NCBI RefSeq assembly: GCF_014805685.1
Contig: NC_060885.1
Coordinates: forward strand, 14,213,632 to 14,277,631
Reading direction: 5' to 3'
Length of the DNA stretch: 64,000 bases
From: Silurus meridionalis
Lineage: Eukaryota > Chordata > Actinopteri > Siluriformes > Siluridae
The position numbers and the translations under genes were made by a program. The notes under the pieces are model-generated. The model saw only the letters and a list, made by a program, of their open reading frames with translations, did no database searches and was not told the origin of the DNA. Every line of letters starts with the position of its first letter. Within the stretch, counting starts at the first letter, position 1. Below are positions 1 to 12,434 of this stretch, piece by piece.

Positions 1-78
1 GAATGTGCTGTTATAGAAAAATAGTCAGTGGCTGGGTGGTGTGATATTGTCCAATGAGAAATGGCCACACTGAAGATC

Positions 79-415
79 AGGAGTGGTGGAAGTAAACTAT
101 TTCTCTACTTGAGTAAATGTAAATTAAATAATACTCCAGTTAAAGTAAAAGTACCCCTTGTACATTTCTACTAAAAGTAAAAGCACAAACATTCCTTGAG
201 CTTTTGAATGTTCCAATGCTGATTTCCGATTGTTGCAGGCACACAGTGAGAACACACAACAGGTTATCATTAACTCTATAGGTATTTATTTTAAAGTGGT
301 GAGAAACAAGTTTTCTCTAAAATGTAGTCGAGTAAGATGAATGAAAATGAAAATATTCTGATAAAGTACAGATACTGAAAATATAAGCAAAAATACTTTG
401 TTACTGTCAACCGCT
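79..415 (+). mobile_element. hAT-like non-autonomous repeat, degraded copy (cfap43 intron)
   Basis: The left edge (AGTGGTGGAAGTAA) and right edge (GTTACTGTCAACCGCTG) are diverged inverted versions of each other, and the inside carries the phrases 'agtaaaagtac' and 'aagtacagatact'. The same phrases recur in the better-preserved copies at 59669-60076 and 62644-63373, where 8-bp target duplications can be seen. It contains no ORF. The rest of 1-556 is intronic. Confidence 0.5.
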
Positions 416-556
416 GAACCCCTATTTCACTTACACAACTCTTTGTATATTCTTAATTTATCTTATATACTAGCAACATGCAGTAACATGAAAACAAACA
501 TAATGTTTTTCATACTTTGAAAAACTTTTCACATTTATTTTTATACACATTTGCAG

Positions 557-3500
557 TGTGTGGATAAATTGTCCAGCAATGGGAAAGTAGTTGAATTGAG
601 TCCAGAGAAAGAAGTAAAAGGTCATTCTTTTGGGCCTGCGTTATTGGATCTCTCACCTAATCAGAGCTGGCTGGCGTCTGTCGGCAGAGACGGGCTGCTT
701 CACATCCATGACATCATCACTCTGGTAATATTAGGGTTAGAACATTTTATTTAAACTTTTTTCACATGTTTAGGAGTGCAGTGTGCTGACATCTGTTTCA
801 TTCAGGAGATATATGTGCAGAAGCAACTTCACTCTTGGTGGTTGGCAGGAATTCGCTCTGTGTCTTTCACCCCTGACAGTCACACTCTTATCACTACTGG
901 CCTCCGAGATGGATCTCTGGTCTGCAGTAGGCTCAGGTAGGAATGTTTGCCATTACGTAGAATGTGTATCAGTAGTTTAATTTTCTTTTTTACTTTTAGG
1001 GGGATGATAAATAACAGATGAACATTGTTCCAAAATTTATTTATTTATTTTTTTTTATTTTCTTTACAAGTTTAAAGATAGCTGAAGCTACCCAAAGTGA
1101 CCTGTCTGTGGGAAACAACTTTGAGGATAAAATATCCCAAGAGAACCCCATCCTCAGTGACATGGCTGACTGGGTACTGCCATCACAGACACCAGAGGGA
1201 TTTGCACCACCACAGACAATAGAGATACATAACTTTAGTATTGGATTATTCAACAATTGAGCAGTGTGTTATTATTTTTGTAATTCTTTATATATTTATA
1301 CCATTGATATTAATACTTTTATTAATCTCCTTGAAAATGTGTTAAATGTGCATCAAAACAACTGAAAGGTAAATGTCATAGTAATAGATTGGTGTGGGTG
1401 TTTAGTGCTGAAATGCACACTTTTATCAAATATATTCCAAAGCAGGTCACTTACATATTCCTCCCAAATGAAGCGGTTTAATCTAGAATTGAGCCTGTTG
1501 AAGCTATTTGGGGATACAAATCTTTGTAAAAGTATGACTATTTAAAAATGAAACTAAACAGTATATTTTTATATGATAGGTGAGCAACACGGATCAAGTA
1601 ACAATTGACACGGACAAAAAAGAGAGTTATGACAGTCTGCCTTCTACAACTCCAAGTAATTCCACATGGCTGGATAATAAACTAAACACAGTAAGTGTTC
1701 TAATGCTGTCACACATTACAAGCATTTCATACATATAATAGAATAGCAAAATGATATTTTGAGATTAGTGCAGATGTTGTATATGTTGTAGTGTTGTTGT
1801 TTGTGGATAAATGACATTAAAGAATGACAATTGTAGATAATTATTACTTTGCTTTTCTGTATTCAGTTTGTAAAATCGAAAACTGCTTGCAATGGGCTTT
1901 GCATGTCATTTTTAAAGATATGATATATATTATTATGGGTTTTAGGTTTTAAAGGACCACCCATGATTTAAAACATTCTTTGTTTTTGTTATACTATTAT
2001 GCACCCTGCTTCATGCATCATTTACATACAGTGTTGACCCAGTTTTCAAATCTACCATCAGTTTGGCACCTTAGGTCTTAAAACAAGATTATAATCAAAG
2101 AATAAATTAATTAAATACATAGGAGTGCCTTATACATTTGCGACAAAATGAAGAGAGTCTTCAACAGACTGTCTGTGTGTGGCATTTATCACCAACTTGC
2201 CCTTGCATAGAGTAAAGAGTGAAAAAGTCTGTCATCTTTGCAGTTTCTCCAAGAAGAGAGCAAGCAGTTTACAGAAACCAGGATGGGTCTTAAAAAGAGT
2301 GTAGAGGAACTTCGGGACACAGTAAGAAATAGCGCAGTAGCATGTATAGCAGTACTGTAACTGCAATCATATACAGGTAGTGGTGGATAAAGTGCATCAT
2401 TCCTGTTTTTAAATTAAAAATACCAATTCATGAGTAATATATTGCAATAATTAATGTGATTAAATGTTCTATTTTCATCATTTAAAAGAGTTTTCTACTG
2501 TTACACGCATGCAATGAGAGTATACTTAACTTTTGCAAACTGTAGGGTTTAATATTGCTTCCATGACTGTTTATCATTTAAGAAAATTTATGGATTCATT
2601 TTAAAGCAGTGAGGAGCAGCATCTAAAAATTAAGATTAAGTTTAACGTTTCCCAAAATGAAATTATTCTGATAAGTACGGATATTTGAAAAATCCACCAC
2701 TGCATACTTTATATATCACCCCATTGTATAATAATATGCATATTAATGTGATTTAAAAAAAGCATTCGTTTCATAGTTCAGGGAAATTCCCTGCAGATTT
2801 TGTGAGCACATAAAAATAACTTAAAATTAAATTCCACGTAGGACTATAATTAAATGTTCTCACTGGTTGGAAAATGATACTGTAAAGGGCACTGCAATTT
2901 ATCTATGCACTCTCATTTAGATTTAACAAGCTGTACTGCACTGTTCATGAACATAGTCATGTATTAGAATGAACACTTTAGATCTATATCAACTGTTTAG
3001 ACCTATATTTCCAAAGACTCATCTTTCCTAATATTTTCGTGATCATTACTGAATACTTTATGATGGCCCATAAACAATATGCAAACAGAAAACAATTCTG
3101 CGAGCTTTAAAAATTATTTTTAAACAGCTATTAAGCTTGAACAGTTGTTTATACAACAATTAGCCATATTATTATAGATTTAATGTCATTTTTTGATAAA
3201 TACTCAGAACTGCTCTGGCATACAAGTAATATTTCATGTTTAATCTTTATAATAATAACTGATAACATATATTTCATGCTGTCTTGCTGCAAGATCAAGG
3301 CTATGATGCAGGAGAATGAGAAGCTGCCAGAAATCGAGAAGCTGGAGCAGCTGGAATTTAATCTGGACATGGAAGAGCAGCAAAGGCTGCATCATGAGGG
3401 AGAGCAGGAGGTCTCCAAGGTAAAACCAGTGTATCTTTTTACATTTTATTTGTTTGCTTGTTCATTTATTTATTTGCATTTTTTTGCTTGTTAATTGCAT

Positions 3501-6500
3501 TATCTAAAATGTATTTTTAAAGTAGAATGCATTTTGAACAGAGTGACTATAAAGAAGAAATTGTAAAAAAATAAAATTAATCTTGTAATGCATATAATAT
3601 ATATTTATGATATTAAATTAGCTATTACTTTGTTGTATATGCGCTATATAAGGTGAGAAAGGAGATTGAGCTTGAGAACCTGGCAAGATGTTATCTGCAT
3701 GACATTCTCAAGAAAAAGTACTGGGATTCCATGACAGTAAAAGAGAAGGCCATTAAGGTAATAAAATTAATAATTAAGTAACAGAGCTTGATTTCTGTTT
3801 TGTGACCTTCATGCTTTTGTGACTTTTATTTTGTGATGTGTTAATTTCCACACTAAGTGTAACAAGCTGCATAGTTACCTTCCAGGTTCTAAAAGTGTCT
3901 GTATATTATATTTAAGAAAAGTAATCTTGCCATGCTTATTTCAGTGGGTTCTTCTTATTATATGCAATCTTTAGGCTTTTATCTCAGAGCAAGAAGTGGT
4001 TAACTTTCCCATGAAGGAACGCACAGCAAAGGAACTAGAAGAGCTTAACAGTGTAGAGGCCATCCGAAAAACTGACAGCAGTGTATGTACACATATACTT
4101 TATAATGCAGAATCCAAAGTCTGAAGAAATTAAACATGAAAAAGGTTCATCATACCTGTGTTATGTTGTGTTCAATTTGCAGCAAGATGTTTTGGAGAAC
4201 ATTAAGGAAGTAACAGAGCATAATAAAGATGAGGAGAATAAAAAACATAAGGAGGAGAGCTCAGCTTTAACAGGTAGTCTGAGTGCTCAGTATGAAGTCT
4301 CCAACCCTCACTTATATAGCCAGTTCAGTCTGCATACAAGGGACCTAAAGATCAACCAGATCATCCTGCTAAAGGTGACATCCTTATTTTATCCTGACTG
4401 TTTTAATAAAGAACAATAATACCAAGAACAAATTATTTTAAGTTACCAACTTGAGCATACTGTCTATAAAGAGATTTATTTTATTTGCATGATTTTATTT
4501 CTAGGATGTTATCTACAAAATCAAAACAGCTTTTAACGCAGAGTTTGAGTCTGTGTACAAGCAGAAGGAACAAGAGATCAACCGCATAAAAGACAAGAAC
4601 AGGCGCATTACAGAGATTATGGAAAAACTCGAGCTGCAGGAGATACTGTGGGAGCCGATTCTGACTGACAGCGAGAGACCAGAGAGAGCTCTCACTGTCA
4701 ATGACTCTGAGGTAACAATACCAGCAAGGTGGTCTTATATATTACTTGCATTCATTTGACATCAACATGTTTTTTTCCAGACGTTTATCTTGTTGTTAAT
4801 CAGTAGTTTGTAAACCACAGAAGTATGAAAGTGATTAAGATCAGCTCTTAGGCTTTTCTGTTTAAAACTATACGCTGTACCAATTTATAGTCATAATATA
4901 AGGTGTTAAATCTGCTTTCTCTCAGGGTTTTTTCCAAAAATGTCCTTAGTTTGTCAACCCTGGCTTGTTCATTAGATAACTATTGCTACATTCAGACTAG
5001 TATAGTCTATGCTTTGTGGCAATGCTTATTTTTAAAATGGAAGCGATTTAGTTCGCTAGTTTTATAGTGCAATTCATTACAATCTATAAATCTCTCTATA
5101 TTCAAATTTATGTATGCATGATAGTATGAACTTTTTGTCTAAATAAATAAAAATCCAATGTGGTCTAAAATAGATCTATAATTTGTTATTCAACAATTGT
5201 AAACACAATAACTGCTTGCCTTTCTATCTGAACCTGGATCTGGTCTGTACAGATTAAATCTGAATTTGGCTCTGTGTCCTTTGATTCCTAGTAAGAAATT
5301 CACACTAAAACTAATTCTGCATAATTTATTGCTCTTACAAAGAAATTTAAAAACTGGCTTTAGTAGTGGATGCTACTATTTCAGGTAGCAAGTCAAGACA
5401 AGCATTTAGAACATGTCCATTTAGCTCGGAGGTTTGTTTGAGAAACACTCTGACAGATAATTTAATATTAAAGGAATCTGTTTAATGCTATTTTTGATAT
5501 GATAATGCTGACTGTTATTTGAACCTTGATTTAGGCTGTTGGCTTGATGGCTGTTGTGGATAATTGGCTCAGTATGATTTTCTGTGTATGTTTCAGATTG
5601 AGGTTGAGAAATACCTAACACCTGAGCAGAAGCAGAGAGAGAAGGAACAAAGTAAAGAAGTGGAGCAAAAGCGTCATGAAACAAAGGTCTAACTCCTACA
5701 TATTATATTACTCATTGTAAATTTCCCTCTGGGATGAATTAACTGATCTATGTAGCTATTAAGATTGTTTACTACATTCATTATTTCAGAAGTTAACACA
5801 AATAGGCCATATAGACTATATGCCCAGTGCTGTTTTTGCACAACATTGTCTTTATGTCTACAAGTACACTCTTGTTTATAGTTCTTTTTTGCACATTGTA
5901 CTGTATGACATATACAGTAGGTTTACTGGTCGCCACTATTTTGTGTTTTGTGTATCTGTCCCACACTGTCTTGTGTTGTCTGTTTACACTGTCTTTTGTC
6001 TTGCACTGTTTGCACTCGGTTGCGGTGAGGACAAAAATGAGTTGAATAATATGTATCAGTAATCATTGAAATATTATATTGAAATCTTTGTGGCTCTCTA
6101 TTTTCTGTATAGGGAGACAATATTAGAGGACGAGCCTTGGATGACATGATGGGTGGAGTTCTTGAGGTCAAAAAAGAGGACATCCTGCGAACGGTATTTT
6201 GGCCAACTTGATTTTGACACAACATTTTTAGAATAAATTTATATTAAACTCTTTACTGTTTAAAAATATATCAAATATCAAATGTATGATAACCTTTACT
6301 TTATATGTTAAACTATATGATGAATTTGTATTTGACTTTAAGGAAGTGACACCCCCCGAGTTTATAGACAAGCCTGAGTTCGAGTGGACAGAGGAGGAAA
6401 GGAGAATCTACAAAGAACATGAAAAAATTGTAAAGGAGCTCAATGAAGAACAGGAGAAATATAAAAAGGTGATTAATTATCTGTTAAATTAATTTTATAA

Positions 6501-8954
6501 GGTTTGTGTAACTGTGTTATGCAATCTGTTAAAACCCTGGATGAAAGTCTCAATTTATTTCTGTGTTCCTTCATTGTACTTGTTGCATTAATAAAGACCT
6601 GTTATCCTACTGTGGAATTATAACATCTAAGTCAAATAATCCTTTGATAGTCATTTAAAGCTTCAATTGTATATAGTGATCTTATTATATTTGAATATCT
6701 GTTATTTATGGCCCCAGACCTTGGAAGCAGAGATGAAGAAACTGCAGGCATCCATTAAAGATGCCACCAAGGCCTTTGATGAAACTCTGAGCAAGCTGTA
6801 TGAAAAGAAAGTGAAATCAGAAATGATTTTATATCAGGCAAGTTCTAATTATTTCTGTTGAATTGCATACTAGTTGAGTCTACAATACCAAGTAACACAA
6901 ACATTTTTGTGCCACAGGAAGAGCTGAAGATCACCAACCTTTACCTTACCTTACTAATTGAGGAAGAGATGCTGAACAGAGAGGAAGAGCTCATCTATAG
7001 CCTGGAGAAGGCACAAACTGTTAAGGTACATTTTGTTTGGTAACATTCCTGCTGTCAGTTGTCCACTTCATTTGGGTGTAGTGTACCAAGAACAAAAGGA
7101 TGAGACGAGTGATGTGTGTTGCTTGTCTTGCTCAAAATGGATGTGCATGAAGAAACTTGTGTGGCATGATAATTATTTTGGCTATAAAATTGTTTTCCAT
7201 GGCCTGTAAAGTGCTTTTGCATATGAGTCACTTTTTTCTGTTGGCAGAATCAAATTGGAAAATATTTGAAAAATTACAGAGAAGATGTAGAGCCCTTTCG
7301 AGAGATGTATGACAATACTATTGCAGAAGATAAGGTAAGATCATCTCTTTCGATACACTAAACATAATTCTTTGATTGATCCTGGTAATATATTAGATAC
7401 ACCTTTTGTTCTTTTGACAGCTTCTTGACAGTGGATTTCGTAAAGAGTTTTCTGATGTCCCTGGACACATTGTTGACCAGCTGTACAGGCTTTACAAGCG
7501 CAGACCCAGGTACTTTCAAAATTTAGATCCTCCAAAAGTCATCAAGAAGAAATAAAATAGGATAAAATGTAGTCCAAAAAGGATTCCAAAGTTTTTTTTT
7601 TTTACAAATTACTCCAGACTCTATATATTGCAGAAACAGTGAACATGCCTGATTCATCCATCGCTGAGAAAAGTGGTCAAAAAACATTTTCACAATAAGG
7701 AAAAACATAGTTTTAAAAAGTTTGCCCTCCACATCTTATAAAAGCCTAAAGTTTAGTGCAAATAGAAACAGAAGTAACCATACAAAGTAAATAACAGCTA
7801 TGCAAGTTGGCTGCAAAACAAGAACGAAATGCCTTCGGATGGACAGCAATGCAGGCAGCCTGCCACTCACCGTGGTGCTAAAGTAGAAACTTCTATGATA
7901 TTGGCTCAGATGTGACTATAGAGTTTTTTTACTCCCGACTATCATAGTTGATCAAGGCACAAATGACAATAGAAGGTATTCTTTTTCAGGATCCAAATTA
8001 TGAGGACACAGACAGACAAGATAGGCTCTTTTAAGGAATCTGCTGTGTTGAATCGAGTGGCAGCAGGAGGGCTTTCACAAATTATGAAAGCCATGGAGGA
8101 GTTAGATGCAGCACAAAACATGCCAGAGGGTCTGGACCCAGCTGTGTGGGTGAGATTTTGTCTGGCCAGGAGGACGAAAGTGGAGAGTGAGCAGAAGGTG
8201 AGAAAATAATTTCAGTAAAAGCTACTAAAATGAGAATGTATGCTGTGAAAAGGTTCTTATTAAAGAAGTATGTATTTAGTTTTATAAACCTGCCATGGAT
8301 TTTTTTAATGTGAATATAAATAACGTATGACCCAAAACGGCACATTTAACTTACTTAATGGATAAATATATATATATGTTTGTTGTTAGGTAAAAATGAA
8401 GGCACTGACATTAGCAGAGATGCAGACATTTCTACAGAAAAGAACAGATGAGGATGAAAATGCACAAATGGAAATCATGAACCTTACTGATAATCTCAAT
8501 AGGTAACATATAAATTGATTTTTTCATGTTATTAGCATCATACAAAAAAAAAAAACATTTAAAACAGTAACACGCATTAGTCTATGGTTTGCAGGAGCAA
8601 GGTTGGTGCTACATTATAAAACAATAGTAACAAAAAAATGACTAATAACATTAAATTCCTTGCAGCCTGCGAAAGGAAAGGTCAAGGTTCTGCCTTGACG
8701 TTATGGTGCAGATCCTGTTAAAACAGGGCCAGGTAGAGGTGAAGACTGAAGACTTTACTACAGACTACTCAGACTCTTTGTTGCTCCAGCGCAGTGTTGT
8801 CGAGGAACTGAACAACAGCATCAGGGTATTCAGACTAACATTACATTCTTGCATTCTCTTGCTGCTTACGCATATTGATATTTAAATTTTTGAGAACCTA
8901 TAGTTTAAAACAGGGTGTATATACAGTAAGTTCCCTAATGTTTCCAAAACATTA

Positions 8955-9001
<47 letters not shown>

Positions 9002-12000
9002 AAATATAAACCTTTTGTATGTAATAAATTAAAAACATTCTTAGAACTGTACACATGCAACAATATTGGCAAAACAATTCACATATCTGTCTCAGACATC
9101 AGACTGTGGAAAGTGGTAAAAAACATTCGAAAAAACATCCTGTCAAAACATTACACTCTTGCTGTTTATGCATTTTGCCATTTTAATTTATGAGAACCTA
9201 TAAAGTACTATAGTGCAGAACTGAGTACAAATAATGCACAACACAAAACTTCTCTTCCAGACTTTAGGAGTGCAGAAGCTTGCCAGCATGATGGAGTGCA
9301 AAGACTGTCATAAAGGAATTATTCAGCAGGAATGGGAGCATATGAGGATGAGCAAGCAGATTGAAGATCTCAAGAGCAAAGCCAGAGACATTCAGATGCT
9401 GCATGTGTCTCAGGAACTCCAAGAGGTATAGCCTGAATATGCTTATAGTGATGGTATGCTTCAGAACAATGCATTGTGTGGATGTTCTTAAATGGATAGT
9501 TTCCTGCCTGAGTAATGCATTTATAACACTCAAGAAGATATAGGTGACACCTTTCCCTGAGGCAGGAGTGCAAATTTATTTTTTATAAAGTGTAGTGCCA
9601 GGCCATTTAACCACAAAATATGCTATTACGTCAATTGAGAATGAGGGTGGGGAAATATATAAGGATTCAAACACAACATCATGTGCTGTTAAAGAGTAAT
9701 AATCACATGACATAGTGTTGGGATGTGGCCCTAAGTTCCAATCAAAATCAAATCAAATCAGTTAATTCATTATTCTCTTATAACAGCACAGCACAATACA
9801 AATTGAGGTAACTACTGCTAATTCTATGTTTTTATTAATTCATGAATGACAAGACATTGCCATTATTGGCAATATATAAAATATATATGCATGTATATAT
9901 GCATATTGTGAGTATACCTTCTGGCTGTATCCACTTTCTCCACCACCTAAATTAGAAATAGCCTACAGTCAGTAAATGTATACTTACAATAGTCATCTAT
10001 ATAAGAAGTTAACTGTATAAATGGCTGCAGATACAAACATATACCTAAACAAATTGCAACTAGTATATACATGTATAATTGTCTAGACATATTAAATAAT
10101 GAGTGTGTAATTTTTAAGTACCTGACAGAAACAGACCATGAAAACAGGATGACTAAGAAGGTATCTGCTTTGGAGAAGACATTAACATTACAAGAGAAGG
10201 TAAAAAAAAATCCTATTTTATTGAATAAGGAATAAAAATAAAAAGTTAATATTTTTTCTTGGTACTGCACGAGACAAACTGCTGGCTTTTTGTCTAGAAT
10301 TTCAAGAAGAATATAAAAAGCTGCAGGAACCTGATAAAGGAGTTGAACCGACAAGCTGAGGTGAAGAAAGAGAATAATGCAGCTTTAGATGTGGAATTGA
10401 CCAACTTGCAAATGACGGTTCAAGAGATAAGAAACATCTATGAGACCTCAGGTATCTGGATTTTTTTTTAATGAAAACCCTTAAATATTAAAATAAATAA
10501 TAGTGATGATTATAATCTAGGGGTGTAGCGGTACACAGAATCCGGTACACACAAAATTGCAGTAGTTGGGGGAAGAAATGCAAAACATAATATTGCTCGT
10601 CGTTTTTTTTGTGCTCATCAACATTTAAACAGTTTACATTTTTTTTATTATATTAATTTCAATGGGTAATCAATTAAATTGGCACAAATTAAATTGTTAA
10701 AATAAAGTTGAAAAATTTATTTAAATAGTTTACATTTGTTAGACCTCATTTGGGTAATACAGATGTGTATGTAAGTGTGTCTGTGTGAGTGTTTTACATT
10801 TAATAATTAATTTTCTAAAGATATGATCTACTTAACTGTTCTACTTATTTAAGCATGTTTAAAAAAATGTCTTCATTAGTTTAATCCTTCCAGTCCCTCA
10901 ATGTGTGGAATTGTCAGGATTTTCTTCTTTTAAAATAAGTTCTTGAAGCTGGACATAAAACGCTAAAGATTTATTAACGCTAGCATTAGTCATTAGCTGC
11001 TTGCAACTTGCTGGTTAGAGGCTAACGCTATCACTGTGGATTCTTTAGTGTTATGCATGCGCAAAACAAATATTATTTCTGGTACAGAGTGAGTAGCCAC
11101 AGTGACAATGCTCTACCTTTAGTTTGTATTTATACCCCTGGCATTGTTGTGTATGTTTTCAAGTTTAATAATAATAATAATAATAATAATACATTCGCTC
11201 AAAGTCTGATGCAGAGACTAAACAAACTTGCAATTTGCCAATATGTTTCTGGATGAACTCGGATTTTAACTATGTTCCGCATGTAAAAAAGATTGAATTC
11301 GGTACGACTGTATACCAAACCAAAAGCCCTATACCGAAAAATTTGTGTACAAATTCATGTACCGTTACACCCCTATTATAATTTCAAACCTTTTTTGTGC
11401 AATCTCAAACCTTTCTATGTAAAAATCTTTTTCTGTGTAAAAGATACTGTATTTATTTGATAGATTTTAACAAGTATAGCACTATACTACATATTAATAA
11501 AGTAAACAGTAAATTATTGTTACTTACTTTTTACTAACTAATTACTTTATTAGGCTATACAGCAAAACATATGTGGACACATGACCAACAAATCCTTATG
11601 TGTTGTGTTTCCATGAGTTTAAAACTACTGATTGGCCTTTAATATAGTGTCAGTGCTGCTTTTGATGCCCGTATCTGCTTCCACTTTTCCACTGGCAAGG
11701 CTTTTATGCCCATGGAGCTACAAAAGCAATAATGAGGCCCTGTGAACTGTCAATGTTTCATTTCATTCCAGAGATTTTACTGGACTTGAGGTCAGGGCAA
11801 CTAACTTGCGTTCTTCCCCTCCAGCCCTGGCAACCCATGTCTTCATGGCTGTTGCTTTGTGTACAGGTGCATAGTCATGTTTAATCAGAGTTGAGATCAA
11901 ACAAAATCTAAAGTCTACAACATGCAAAGACATCTAATACATTTGTGTTGCCTCTAACTTTGTGAAAACAGTTTAGGGAAGAACTACAGTACATGGTCAG

Positions 12001-12277
12001 GTGTCTACAAGCTTTTGGGCATATAATGTATTTCAATTTATAGAACATTTAAGTTGAATTTAATTGGCAGGGCCTTTTAAATATAATTATAATGATTACT
12101 ACTTTGTTTTCAGTCATGGAGAAGACTCAAGAGAGTGAAGCTAAGCAGCGATATCAAAACATCCTGCGGAGGAAGAACCTAGCGGACTTGGCCAAAGCAC
12201 AGGAAATGGACATAGCCGTACTGAACGCTAAGTTGGAAAGCAAGCGAATGAAGACGTTTCCTGCTTTTCCTCAGTAG
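557..12277 (+). CDS. cfap43: Cilia- and flagella-associated protein 43, 3' part (5' exons outside window)
   Basis: Twenty-four coding exons join in frame without a stop: 557-724, 806-936, 1071-1170, 1580-1690, 2244-2321, 3294-3419, 3653-3757, 3975-4082, 4183-4374, 4505-4711, 5597-5686, 6113-6193, 6343-6468, 6718-6837, 6918-7025, 7248-7334, 7421-7509, 7990-8197, 8390-8502, 8666-8825, 9261-9425, 10119-10199, 10298-10451, 12114-12277. They give 3,072 nt, or 1,023 C-terminal residues plus a TAG stop; the human protein has about 1,665. The first two exons carry WD40-type strands ([14 protein letters not shown], then [18 protein letters not shown]). All later exons are charged, Glu/Lys-rich coiled coil, for example [20 protein letters not shown] at 6355-6414. 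CFAP43 is known as an axonemal/tether protein needed for sperm flagella and motile cilia. The identity rests on recognised family similarity and on synteny with col17a1 and slk. The end of the exon at 1071 was set at 1170 because that keeps phase 0 into the next exon. Confidence 0.9.
2376..2702 (+). mobile_element. hAT-like non-autonomous repeat (cfap43 intron)
   Basis: The left end TAGTGGTGGATAAAGT and the right end AAATCCACCACTG form short inverted termini around about 320 bp of AT-rich filler. The termini match the CAGTGGTGGACAAAGTA-type ends of the repeats near dusp13a. No coding capacity remains. Confidence 0.5.
6838..6917 (+). other. cfap43: GC-AG intron in cfap43
   Basis: The exon ending at 6837 (…TATCAG) is followed by GCAAGT rather than GTAAGT, and the intron closes with CCACAG at 6912-6917. 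Both flanking exons are phase 0 (120 and 108 nt) and both encode coiled coil, so the junction is well supported. Apart from the GC, the donor is a strong consensus match, as is typical of GC-AG introns. The intron is only 80 nt long. Confidence 0.8.
8957..9000. repeat. (TG)n microsatellite
   Basis: An uninterrupted TG tract of about 22 units in a cfap43 intron, between the exons ending at 8825 and starting at 9261. Confidence 0.95.
10518..11375. mobile_element. Non-autonomous hAT element with TIRs and 8-bp TSD
   Basis: The element begins TAGGGGTGTAGCGGTACA and ends TGTACCGTTACACCCCTA, an 18-bp terminal inverted repeat with one mismatch. Outside it, TTATAATC at 10510-10517 and TTATAATT at 11376-11383 form a 7/8 matching 8-bp target site duplication, the hallmark of hAT insertion. 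It is about 858 bp long with no transposase ORF, and contains an (ATA)n run at 11166-11191. It sits in the last intron of cfap43. Confidence 0.85.
11556..12026. mobile_element. MITE with TATA…GTGGACACNTGACCA termini
   Basis: The left end (TATACAGCAAAACATATGTG, continuing GACACATGACC) and the right end (GGTCAGGTGTCTACAAGC, then TTTTGGGCATATA) are inverted repeats of each other. Related sequence occurs at 34276-34600 and, degraded, at 61925-62303. No ORF is present. It lies in the last intron of cfap43, directly after the hAT element at 10518. Confidence 0.7.
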
Positions 12278-12428
12278 AAACGTATCTAATAACACAGCCT
12301 TTAAATACAATACAATACTAAATCCTGTTACACACTGTTCCCAATCACATTTATATCCATAAGAGGAAAAGCACATAATAATTTAAGCATGAAATGAGCA
12401 AAATGTATAACAAAGTGCAGAAATGTCA

Positions 12429-12434
12429 AATAAA
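12429..12434 (+). terminator. cfap43: Poly(A) signal of cfap43
   Basis: AATAAA lies about 150 nt after the TAG stop at 12275-12277 in AT-rich sequence with no further coding signal. It is the first canonical signal downstream of the last exon. Confidence 0.6.

Noticed and set aside
1171..1260. Extension of the cfap43 exon at 1071 to the in-frame stop at 1258-1260
   Set aside because: Ending at 1170 (TGG|GTACTG) gives phase 0, which fits the next exon exactly. The extension would truncate the protein in front of 21 well-matched downstream exons.
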